Of a DNA stretch of 28,397 nt, positions 21,814 to 27,789 are shown piece after piece. The stretch spans positions 1 through 28,397 of the forward strand of contig JBDRGZ010000028.1 of the NCBI GenBank assembly GCA_043817345.1, in the 5' to 3' direction. Under the pieces are notes generated by a model. It saw only the letters and a program-made list of their open reading frames with translations. It was not told where the DNA came from and searched no databases. This stretch comes from CAYSXS01 sp043817345 (GTDB lineage: Bacteria; Patescibacteriota; Patescibacteriia; UBA2196). A program made the translations under genes and the position numbers. The number at the start of each line of letters is the position of its first letter. Positions within the stretch are counted from its first letter, which is position 1.

Positions 21814-21847
21814 AAAAAAGTGTGCACCAGAAAGTGGACTGCCACAC
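21814..21847 (-). terminator. Terminator of the methyltransferase gene
   Basis: GTGT(G)GCA pairs with TGCACAC, with an inner CCA/TGG stem, then TTTTTT on the minus strand. Confidence 0.75.
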
Positions 21848-21890
21848 ACCAACCCTCATCAACTGGTCCATAGTCATTTGGGTATATTCT

Positions 21891-22454
21891 TTATTGTTTA
21901 ATAAAAATCATTCCATAATGATACTGCCCTGCTTCAAATTGTTTATCAAAAACTAAACCAATTTCTTGTGACATATCCATCAATTCTTTTGGTGCTATCT
22001 TGTTATTTGGTTCTGGCCCTAAAGGAAACCTTCCTTCTTTCCAATCAACAACTAAAACCTTTCCATCTTTTTTAACCATACGTGCAACCTCTTTAAGAAC
22101 GGCTGGTTTATCTTTATTTTGGAAAAGCACATTAATAATCAAACCATAATCCAAACTTTCATTATTCACTCTACATGCTCCATACTTTTCTAGGTTTGAC
22201 CATATTATTTTGATATTATCTAACTTTAATTCCTTGGCTTGACTTTCAATGTTTGATAATACGGTTTTCTGTATATCTACAGCATAGACTAAACCATTCT
22301 CTCCAACTATCCTAGCTGTTTGCATAACAAAATATCCAGCTCCGCCGCAACCAAAATCTCCAACATACGAACCAGAAGGAATATTTAAATTTTCTTTTAA
22401 AATTTGTTGTGGGTTTAGGAGTCCATTACCTCCTGGTACTTTTTGATGTATCAT
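21891..22454 (-). CDS. Class I SAM-dependent methyltransferase
   Basis: 187-residue Rossmann-fold methyltransferase. Motif I is VGDFGCGGAGYF (about 32-43), the acidic ribose-binding residue is in VYAVDIQ, and motif IV/post-I regions read LDYGLIINVLFQNKDK and VLKEVARMVKKDGKVLVVDW. The pattern is that of UbiE/ArsM-like small-molecule methyltransferases. Substrate unknown. A TATAAT box ends nine bases before the ATG, so a leaderless or nearly leaderless mRNA is expected. Confidence 0.88.
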   Translation of the reverse strand: MIHQKVPGGNGLLNPQQILKENLNIPSGSYVGDFGCGGAGYFVMQTARIVGENGLVYAVDIQKTVLSNIESQAKELKLDNIKIIWSNLEKYGACRVNNESLDYGLIINVLFQNKDKPAVLKEVARMVKKDGKVLVVDWKEGRFPLGPEPNNKIAPKELMDMSQEIGLVFDKQFEAGQYHYGMIFIKQ

Positions 22455-22463
22455 ATGTTTAAA

Positions 22464-22469
22464 ATTATA
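22464..22469 (-). promoter_or_regulatory. -10 box of the methyltransferase gene
   Basis: Perfect TATAAT on the minus strand nine bases before the ATG. The -35 region is poor and overlaps an imperfect inverted repeat (22469-22526). Confidence 0.5.
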
Positions 22470-22526
22470 TTTCCTAACGAGCCACAGGCGAAAATGAAAT
22501 TTTCATCTGGGGTGAGCGACGGAAAT
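22469..22526. repeat. Imperfect inverted repeat upstream of the methyltransferase
   Basis: Outer arms ATTTCC (22469-22474) and GGAAAT (22521-22526); inner hairpin GAAAAT-GAA-ATTTTC (22490-22504); GC-rich words ACGAGC and GAGCGAC lie between. Possibly a REP-like or regulatory element. Confidence 0.4.
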
Positions 22527-22528
22527 TT

Positions 22529-22556
22529 AAGCCTACCATACTCTATGGTAGTGCTT
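22529..22556 (-). terminator. Hairpin at the end of rnhB
   Basis: CTACCATA-CTC-TATGGTAG perfect stem extended by AAGC/GCTT past a one-base bulge. It overlaps the rnhB stop. Only a weak T-rich tail follows, so termination is plausible but unproven. Confidence 0.5.
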
Positions 22557-23166
22557 ATAGTTCTTTATTTAATATTTCTTCTATTGGCCTATATGTCACT
22601 CTGTGAATTTCACACAATCCATGGTTGTCTAAAGCTTCTCTGTGCTCTCTTGTTCCATATCCTTTATTATTATGAAATCCATATTCTGGATAAATTTTAT
22701 GATGATAGATTAATAAATTATCGCGTATTACTTTAGCAATAATTGATGCTGCGGCAACAGACATAATTTTATCATCACCTTTAATAATAAACTCATGTTC
22801 GTGTTCTGGTTCAAAAAACTTTATTCCATCAAAAATTAAATAATCTGGATCTAAATTTATCTTATCAATAGCTTTTAAAAAAGCCTGCTTGTTGGCCTGT
22901 AATATACCAACCTCATCAACTACAGAATGTGGAATAATACCAACTGCCCAAGCAATACTGTTCTTAATAATTTGTAAAAATAGTTTTTCTCTTTGTAAAG
23001 AACTTAATTGTTTAGAATCTTTAATTCCCTTAATTTTAAACTTTCTTGGCAGAATAACTACACCAGCTACAACAGGTCCTGCCCACGACCCCCTACCAGC
23101 TTCGTCTAAACCAGCTATGTGGTCATAGCCTTGTTTCCATAATTTATTTTCATATCTTAAATTCAT
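22555..23166 (-). CDS. rnhB: Ribonuclease HII
   Basis: Endonuclease cutting RNA in RNA-DNA hybrids and at single ribonucleotides. The catalytic start AGLDEAGRGSWAGPVVAG holds the DE pair, the central IFDGIKFF gives the third Asp, and MSVAAASIIAKVIRDNLL the fourth region with the conserved Ser/Ala run, then YGFHNNKGYGTREH. The length of 203 is normal. A TGn-TATAAT box ends eight bases before the ATG, predicting a leaderless mRNA. Confidence 0.97.
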   Translation of the reverse strand: MNLRYENKLWKQGYDHIAGLDEAGRGSWAGPVVAGVVILPRKFKIKGIKDSKQLSSLQREKLFLQIIKNSIAWAVGIIPHSVVDEVGILQANKQAFLKAIDKINLDPDYLIFDGIKFFEPEHEHEFIIKGDDKIMSVAAASIIAKVIRDNLLIYHHKIYPEYGFHNNKGYGTREHREALDNHGLCEIHRVTYRPIEEILNKEL

Positions 23167-23174
23167 ATATATAT

Positions 23175-23180
23175 ATTATA
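23175..23180 (-). promoter_or_regulatory. Extended -10 of rnhB
   Basis: TGA-TATAAT on the minus strand; eight bases separate it from the ATG at 23166. No good -35 is visible, as often with extended -10 promoters. Confidence 0.6.
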
Positions 23181-23198
23181 TCACTTTTTAAATAAAAA

Positions 23199-23225
23199 TT
23201 AAAAAATACACACATTGAAGTGTAT
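23199..23225 (-). terminator. Terminator of trxB
   Basis: ATACAC pairs with GTGTAT on the minus strand and is followed by TTTTTTAATTTTTATTT. Confidence 0.85.
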
Positions 23226-23236
23226 GTTTTAAAATA

Positions 23237-23271
23237 GATCCTTTGTCGCCGTGTTCCTCAGGATGACATCC
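23237..23271 (+). repeat. Dispersed repeat, copy 2
   Basis: GATCCTTTGTCGCC, then GTGTTCCTCAGGATGACATC. It shares GATCCTT and CTCAGGA with copy 1 (20166-20210, other strand). It touches the trxB stop codon. Confidence 0.6.
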
Positions 23272-24188
23272 TAATAAAATTTCATCAAATATTCATATGC
23301 GGCCAAAATTGCTACTGTACCATCTCCTGCTGCAATATTGTTTTGTTTATACATCTTATCTGTCACATCACCAGCAGCAAAGATTCCTGGCTGATTAGTT
23401 GTTTGATTTTTGTCTACCTTAATTTGATTATATTTATCCTTTTCAACCAAATCTCCAAGAAAATCACTATTAGGTAAAGATCCAATCTCAATAAAAACTC
23501 CTTGTACTTTTAATTCTTTTTCTTGATTTTCTTTATCTGTATATTTAATTCCTTCAACAAACTTATCTCCGTAAATTTCTTTTATTCTGGATTCTGAAAC
23601 AAATTGAATCTTATCTGATTTTAATATTTCTTCTTGCAAAACCTTGTCTCCTTGCATTTCTGACAATATGTCTAATAGATATATCTTGCTTGAATAGTTT
23701 AATAAATCAACAATAGCTTCTAAGCCAGCATTACCTGAACCAACAACGACTACCTCCCTGTCTCTAAACATTGGTGCATCACAAGTTGAACAATATGCAA
23801 CACCTTTTCCGTCAAACTTTTCTTCTCCAGGAATGTTTAACTTTCTGTGGTGCCCACCAGCTGTAATAATTAAAGTTTTTGTTTGGAAACTTTCTCCCTG
23901 TTCTGTTTCAACTGTAAAGACGTTTTCTTTTTTCTCAACTTTACTAATTTTATTGTTATCTTTAATTTCTAAATCTTCTTGAAATCGAACATGTTCTTCA
24001 AGTTTTCTAGCAAAATCAAAACCTGAAATTTCTTTTTCACCAATCCAATTTTCAATTGTTGCTGAAACAGCAGACTGACCCCCAAAACTTTCTGTAATCA
24101 ATATTGCTTTCATTTTTTTTCTTGCTGCATATATTGCTGCGGCACACCCAGCAGGGCCTGCACCAATTATTATTGTATCGTAGATCAT
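23271..24188 (-). CDS. trxB: Thioredoxin reductase
   Basis: FAD/NADPH flavoprotein reducing thioredoxin. FAD-binding DTIIIGAGPAGCAAAIYAAR begins at residue 4. The redox-active disulfide is CSTC in VAYCSTCDAPMF, with Asp following. The NADPH fold is VVVVGSGNAGLEAI, where the usual acidic/Ser-Ala pair is Asn-Ala, and the second FAD motif is GIFAAGDVTD. The length of 305 is normal. It lies 21 bases after a TrmB-family regulator gene on the same strand, so it is probably controlled by it. Confidence 0.94.
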   Translation of the reverse strand: MIYDTIIIGAGPAGCAAAIYAARKKMKAILITESFGGQSAVSATIENWIGEKEISGFDFARKLEEHVRFQEDLEIKDNNKISKVEKKENVFTVETEQGESFQTKTLIITAGGHHRKLNIPGEEKFDGKGVAYCSTCDAPMFRDREVVVVGSGNAGLEAIVDLLNYSSKIYLLDILSEMQGDKVLQEEILKSDKIQFVSESRIKEIYGDKFVEGIKYTDKENQEKELKVQGVFIEIGSLPNSDFLGDLVEKDKYNQIKVDKNQTTNQPGIFAAGDVTDKMYKQNNIAAGDGTVAILAAYEYLMKFY

Positions 24189-24209
24189 ATTTCTATTTTA
24201 ATTGTTATT

Positions 24210-24938
24210 TTATTTTACCTCATTTGCTGCACGCCAAGCAAGCAGAAAAAAATTCTTGTAAGTTTTAGCTAAATCTTCTGATTCTATTAATACACCAAAA
24301 AGATTATCTAGAGAGACTATGAAAAGTTTGTTGTCTGTAATTACTGAGTCAGCAAATACAGGCAAATCTTTTGGCATGATCTTAACCTCTCTATATTTGT
24401 TCTCTTTTTTTGCATACTCAAACCCCTCTCTACTACATGAAACTATTTCCTTTGAACTCTTGTATGCCCCAACACAATTTCTTTTCCAATAACCAAGTAA
24501 GTCGGGTAAAGTTTTAAGAAGTTTGTTTGTGTCTGTTCCGAAATAACAAGCTTCTCTTTCCGGAAATAAAATTTTTGTATACACATTCCATAATTCTTCT
24601 TTGCCCTCATAATACCTAATTTTAGGTTTAGGTCCTTTATTAAACTTAGCTTCAAAAAGTGGTAATAGATCCTTGAAATTATCCATCTTTTCTTTAAATT
24701 TGTTCAACAATATACTTGGTTTTTCTACAGAATATAAAGTTGTACTCTTTTTCCCTGCTTTTGTTACAAACCCTTTATTAAATAAATTATCTAGAGATAA
24801 ATAACAGGTAGGGCGTTTAATTTCAGATCTTTTAGATATGTCTGAAACATTTGAATTACCCAATTCTAAAGTAGCTAAATATACTTTAGCTTCTGTTTGG
24901 GTTAACCCTATGTCTTGTAGAGCTTTCAGTTCAATCAT
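24210..24938 (-). CDS. TrmB-family regulator upstream of trxB
   Basis: 242-residue regulator with an N-terminal winged HTH (LQDIGLTQTEAKVYLATLEL, then SKRSEIKRPTCYLSLDNL) and a C-terminal domain (PKIRYYEGKEELWNVYTKIL ... LAKTYKNFFLLAWRAANEV) matching the paralogue at 19355-20158. It forms an operon with trxB and diverges from the small ORF at 25068. Two identical inverted-repeat operators overlap the -35 boxes of both divergent promoters. A redox or metabolite signal is possible but not shown. The mRNA is predicted leaderless. Confidence 0.88.
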   Translation of the reverse strand: MIELKALQDIGLTQTEAKVYLATLELGNSNVSDISKRSEIKRPTCYLSLDNLFNKGFVTKAGKKSTTLYSVEKPSILLNKFKEKMDNFKDLLPLFEAKFNKGPKPKIRYYEGKEELWNVYTKILFPEREACYFGTDTNKLLKTLPDLLGYWKRNCVGAYKSSKEIVSCSREGFEYAKKENKYREVKIMPKDLPVFADSVITDNKLFIVSLDNLFGVLIESEDLAKTYKNFFLLAWRAANEVK

Positions 24939-24944
24939 ATGTTA

Positions 24945-24985
24945 AGTATATATTATATACCTAAATGTGTCAATATTTCTGACAC
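24945..24985 (-). promoter_or_regulatory. Promoter of TrmB-trxB with operator 1
   Basis: Minus-strand TTGACA (24968-24973), a 17-bp spacer and TATACT (24945-24950); the ATG follows after six bases. The inverted repeat GTGTCA-N7-TGACAC (24967-24985) covers the -35 box. Confidence 0.85.
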
Positions 24986-25022
24986 CATAGTATATGTTTA
25001 TGCTAATTTTGGCGACTGTGGG

Positions 25023-25063
25023 TGTCAGAATTATTGACAGTTTACCTTTTTTTGTTATATACT
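25023..25063 (+). promoter_or_regulatory. Divergent promoter with operator 2
   Basis: TTGACA (25034-25039), an 18-bp spacer and TATACT (25058-25063). The inverted repeat TGTCA-N7-TGACA (25023-25039) again covers the -35 box and lies 55 bp from operator 1. It drives the ORF at 25068. Confidence 0.8.
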
Positions 25064-25067
25064 AGAC

Positions 25068-25253
25068 ATGTTAATAAAAAACAGAAATAAGGGTTTTGAC
25101 TTTATTTCTGCTGTTTTTACTCCAGAACTTCATAGTTCTGAGAATTGGATAGTCCTAGGTCTGGTCGGTATTAATTTCAATATTGGGCCATACGTACCCA
25201 AAGAAATTAAGAAACAACTGGTTTTTGGACTTAGTTTTGTTAAAGTTTTATAG
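25068..25253 (+). CDS. Possible 61-residue protein, unknown
   Basis: MLIKNRNKGFDFISAVFTPE, then a mixed hydrophobic stretch (WIVLGLVGINFNIGPYVP), ending LVFGLSFVKVL. No family is recognised. In favour: a consensus promoter with an operator lies directly before the ATG (four bases after the -10) and a palindromic terminator 14 bases after the stop. Against: short, no Shine-Dalgarno, and a start codon that may fall just before the transcription start. The unit may instead make a small RNA. Confidence 0.45.
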   Translation: MLIKNRNKGFDFISAVFTPELHSSENWIVLGLVGINFNIGPYVPKEIKKQLVFGLSFVKVL

Positions 25254-25266
25254 TTATTTGCTTATA

Positions 25267-25297
25267 CCCAATGTTCCATATGGAACATTGGGTTTTT
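25267..25297 (+). terminator. Palindromic terminator carrying parS-like site 1
   Basis: A perfect 26-bp palindrome (25267-25292, half CCCAATGTTCCAT) followed by five T. It ends the 25068 unit and contains the first 16-bp parS-like palindrome. Confidence 0.75.
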
Positions 25298-25703
25298 CTT
25301 TTCCACCAAAAGCTGTCTTTTTATACACTTATTCACAATTTGTCTACACTGGTCTTGACATATTTCATTGTTCCATATGGAACAATGAAATATTAAACTA
25401 ATATTAGCCTAAAATATTTTTTGTCTAGACTATCCTAGACATATTTTTTAATGTTCCATATGGAACATTAATTTTAATCTAATATTAGGTAATATTTTGG
25501 GTCATGTTCTATGTGGAACATTAATAAAACATTTTAATATACTTTTCCACCAAAACATATATATTTATATACTTACACACAATTTGTCTACACTGGTCTT
25601 GACATAAATTTTTTATATAATTTTACATTTTCTTAATTGTTCCATATGGAACAATGTATTTATGTCTAACCTAAGCTAAAGTTTTAATGTTCCATATGGA
25701 ACG
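25272..25703. repeat. Cluster of six parS-like palindromes
   Basis: TGTTCCATATGGAACA occurs exactly at 25272-25287, 25369-25384, 25452-25467 and 25638-25653, with one mismatch at 25688-25703 and as TGTTCTATGTGGAACA at 25505-25520. Flanks extend the palindromes to 26 bp (site 1), 34 bp (site 2, 25360-25393) and 24 bp (site 3). The core differs from the known parS form TGTTCCACGTGGAACA only in the central CG to TA. No gene is seen in this part. Confidence 0.85.
25299..25653. repeat. Duplicated block with DnaA-box-like 9-mers
   Basis: Two copies offset by 244 bp share TTTTCCACCAAAA (25299 and 25543) and an identical 29-bp run starting CACAATTTGTCTACACTGG (25334-25362 and 25578-25606), each followed by a parS-like palindrome (25369 and 25638). 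TTATTCACA at 25329-25337 fits the DnaA-box consensus TTATNCACA; nearby 9-mers are near matches. Confidence 0.75.
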
Positions 25704-25753
25704 TTCCTCTCTTATTACTTAAGTAATACAAAACATAGCAACTTTGTGTTTTG

Positions 25754-25909
25754 AAAAAAAATTGATTTTTTTCAAAAACACGTATTTTTTGGTGTTTTTA
25801 GCTTACCTTAGCTAAAACAGCTGTTTTACCCAAAAAAAATTGATTTTTTTCAAAAACACACTTTTTTTCGTGTTTTTAGCTTACCTTAGGCAAAACAGCA
25901 CTTTTAGCC
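25754..25909. repeat. Two tandem 78-bp repeats
   Basis: Units 25754-25831 and 25832-25909 differ at about nine positions. Each begins with eight A, ATTGA-type loop and seven T that form an A/T hairpin, then AAAACAC...GTGTTTT, then TTTAGCTTACCTTAG. Extremely AT-rich with strong local pairing. Confidence 0.85.
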
Positions 25910-25942
25910 ATAAAAAACAATCTGAGTCAAGTCCAAAAAATA

Positions 25943-25951
25943 TGGTATAAT
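25943..25951 (+). promoter_or_regulatory. Extended -10 promoter candidate
   Basis: TGG-TATAAT with perfect hexamer at 25946-25951 and no clear -35. The start would be near 25958, 12 bases before a strong terminator. Confidence 0.45.
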
Positions 25952-25969
25952 ATATTTATTGAATAACAT

Positions 25970-25995
25970 AAAAATCCCGATTACTCGGGATTTTT
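25970..25995. terminator. Strong terminator, bidirectional
   Basis: AAAAATCCCGA-TTAC-TCGGGATTTTT, an 11-bp perfect stem. With the upstream -10 it would make a transcript of only about 38 nt. Confidence 0.85.
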
Positions 25996-26049
25996 ATGGT
26001 GGCCTATAATTGAAAATGCGCGAACCGTTTTTCAGACAAAATCCTAATA

Positions 26050-26178
26050 AGGTCATCTAAAAACTCATTTTTACCACTTTTCGAATAGTTAGGAATTTTG
26101 GGCAAATTGCTATAATTAGCCAAAATTACTAAAATGTGACTAACTATAGAGAAGAAAGTTGGACTTTTTAGATGGCCT
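26050..26178. mobile_element. MITE-like 129-bp hairpin element
   Basis: Terminal arms AGGTCATCTAAAAACTC (26050-26066) and the reverse complement of AGGCCATCTAAAAAGTC (26162-26178) match at 15 of 17. Nested inner repeats ATAGTTAG/CTAACTAT (26085-26092, 26140-26147) and AATTTTGG/CCAAAATT (26094, 26120) make the whole unit self-complementary. No open frame inside. No clear target duplication was found. Confidence 0.6.
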
Positions 26179-26189
26179 CAATGCAAGTA

Positions 26190-26391
26190 TTTGATTTGTT
26201 CGCCTCGCCCCGCTCGGCGTATTTCTGAAAATATTTTTAACATTTTCGTCGCCTGCGGCGGCGAGGAAGCCCCCAAAAATTCAGAGCGGCTTCGCCGCGA
26301 TCTTTGACAATTTCAATGAGTTAATAATAACTCATTTCAGTAAATTTTTCAAATCTCAAGAATTTGTGTCAAGAATTTGAAAAATTTACTG
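26190..26391. repeat. GC-rich hairpins and large inverted repeats
   Basis: A GC-rich stretch with GCGGC-TTC-GCCGC (26286-26298) is followed by AATGAGTTA-ATAA-TAACTCATT (26314-26336) and a 17-bp perfect inverted repeat (26338-26354 and 26375-26391) whose loop holds a second copy of TCAAGAATTTG. No gene is seen here. Confidence 0.7.
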
Positions 26392-26414
26392 CTTGGCGAT
26401 AAATTCTTTTTTAA

Positions 26415-26449
26415 GAAAAAAGTGCCTTTTGATATTATATCCAAGCACT
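26415..26449 (-). terminator. Terminator of the radical SAM gene
   Basis: On the minus strand AGTGC...GCACT with an inner GATAT/ATATC stem, then TTTTTT, starting five bases after the stop codon. Confidence 0.8.
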
Positions 26450-26453
26450 ATGA

Positions 26454-27767
26454 TTAAGGTTTTTCGCCCATACCCTTATCGAACTTGGAACCATTGAATA
26501 ATTTTATCTGCTGATATTCCTCTCTTAATTCATCAAGAGAGATACTACAGAAATTATTTACCCATAATTCTTGAAGCTGATAAAGGTCAAAAACATCCTC
26601 CTTTTTAAGCTCAGAAAATCTCTTTTCCATCATCCGGAAAATCTTAGAGCCGGGAAGGGGCAATATGATAGAGTAAGGCACATAGACAACATTTGGCAGC
26701 TGCAACAACGATTCAATAAGTTTTTTCGTGTTGCTTATACTCTCGTGTGATTCTCCGGGTAAACCAGCAATGAAAGAAACTCGAACCTTTATATCTTGAG
26801 AGCTTAGTAATTCAGTAGCTCTCAAAATTTGGTCGCGAGTTTCATGCTTTCTGATTGCCTGAAGAATATAATCATCGCCGCTTTCGCCGCCGAGGTATAC
26901 CAGATCAACACCCATATCTTTCAACAGCTTGGTTGTCTGTTCAGTAATTTCATCTGCCCTGGCATAGATGTAAAACTTTGGACCACTTTTGTTTTTAAGT
27001 TGTCCAGCTACTTCACCTATCCAAGTTTGAGACCCAGTAATCGAGTCTCCGCAATCTCGCAGATGAGTCACACCATACTTCTGTTGAAGATCCAAAACTT
27101 CAGCTACGAATTGATCGGGGTTCCTGAACCTTAACTTTTTGTCGGCGATAGAACAGAAAACACAAGGTCCGTGTTGAAGACGAAATGCACAGCCGCGATG
27201 ACTATAGACGCTAAGGATTCTTACTCCTTTCGCCTGCTTCTCAAAATTGCTGATGTATGTTTCGGTTTTTGGAAGCAAGCTATAATCAGGAAGTGGATAT
27301 AAGTCTAAGGGGGTTTCTACGATAGAGACATTTGTTTTGTTTCTGTGAGCAACATTAGGCGAATCTTGAATATTATTCTGAACAATATTCAGAAACGCCC
27401 TTTCGCCATCACCCCGAACTACAAAATCCACAGAATCTTGCTTGTTCAAAATTTGTCGCCATCTCACCGTGGCATGAGGGCCGCCCCAAACCACCTTTGC
27501 TCCTTTTCCTTTGGCAATTTTTGAAAGAGCCGCGGAATTTTGGGCATTAAGTAGATTAACGGTGAATCCAACCACATCGGCATTGAGCCGCGAAGAAATT
27601 TCCTCATAGCTCATTATCTCTCCGTCAAGGATTTCTGCTTTGACGCCCAATTGACGGAAAAAATAAGTGGCAATAGAGAGTAGACCAAGCGGAGGATAAC
27701 AACCGCTTGACCTCGTCTCGCCATAACTATTAGGCGCTTGAATGAGTTGAATCTGTTTTAGGTACAC
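26454..27767 (-). CDS. B12-binding-domain radical SAM protein
   Basis: 437-residue radical SAM enzyme with an N-terminal cobalamin-binding-type Rossmann domain (about 1-140: SGCYPPLGLLSIATYF, KVVWGGPHATVRW, DFVVRGDGERAFL) and a TIM-barrel domain (about 180-400). The iron-sulfur cysteines are in GCAFRLQHGPCVFCS, a CX8CX2C spacing instead of CX3CX2C. YLGGESGDD and VSFIAGLPGES are further family motifs. The start is GTG at 27767, the frame being open only seven codons more. Codon use and GC are richer than neighbours, and an IS transposase lies immediately upstream, suggesting transfer. Substrate unknown. Confidence 0.88.
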   Translation of the reverse strand: MYLKQIQLIQAPNSYGETRSSGCYPPLGLLSIATYFFRQLGVKAEILDGEIMSYEEISSRLNADVVGFTVNLLNAQNSAALSKIAKGKGAKVVWGGPHATVRWRQILNKQDSVDFVVRGDGERAFLNIVQNNIQDSPNVAHRNKTNVSIVETPLDLYPLPDYSLLPKTETYISNFEKQAKGVRILSVYSHRGCAFRLQHGPCVFCSIADKKLRFRNPDQFVAEVLDLQQKYGVTHLRDCGDSITGSQTWIGEVAGQLKNKSGPKFYIYARADEITEQTTKLLKDMGVDLVYLGGESGDDYILQAIRKHETRDQILRATELLSSQDIKVRVSFIAGLPGESHESISNTKKLIESLLQLPNVVYVPYSIILPLPGSKIFRMMEKRFSELKKEDVFDLYQLQELWVNNFCSISLDELREEYQQIKLFNGSKFDKGMGEKP

Positions 27768-27789
27768 ACTTCTGTCGGTCTCTAATTAA

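Noticed and set aside
25355..25383. TTGACA in the 29-bp direct repeats as a promoter
   Set aside because: No -10 hexamer at 16-18 bp in either copy.
25183..25401. 72-codon frame overlapping the parS-like sites
   Set aside because: It overlaps the 61-codon frame, crosses the terminator and contains repeat sequence; no start signal.
25254..26050. CRISPR array
   Set aside because: The repeats are palindromes at irregular distances (50 to 133 bp) with no equal spacers and no cas genes.
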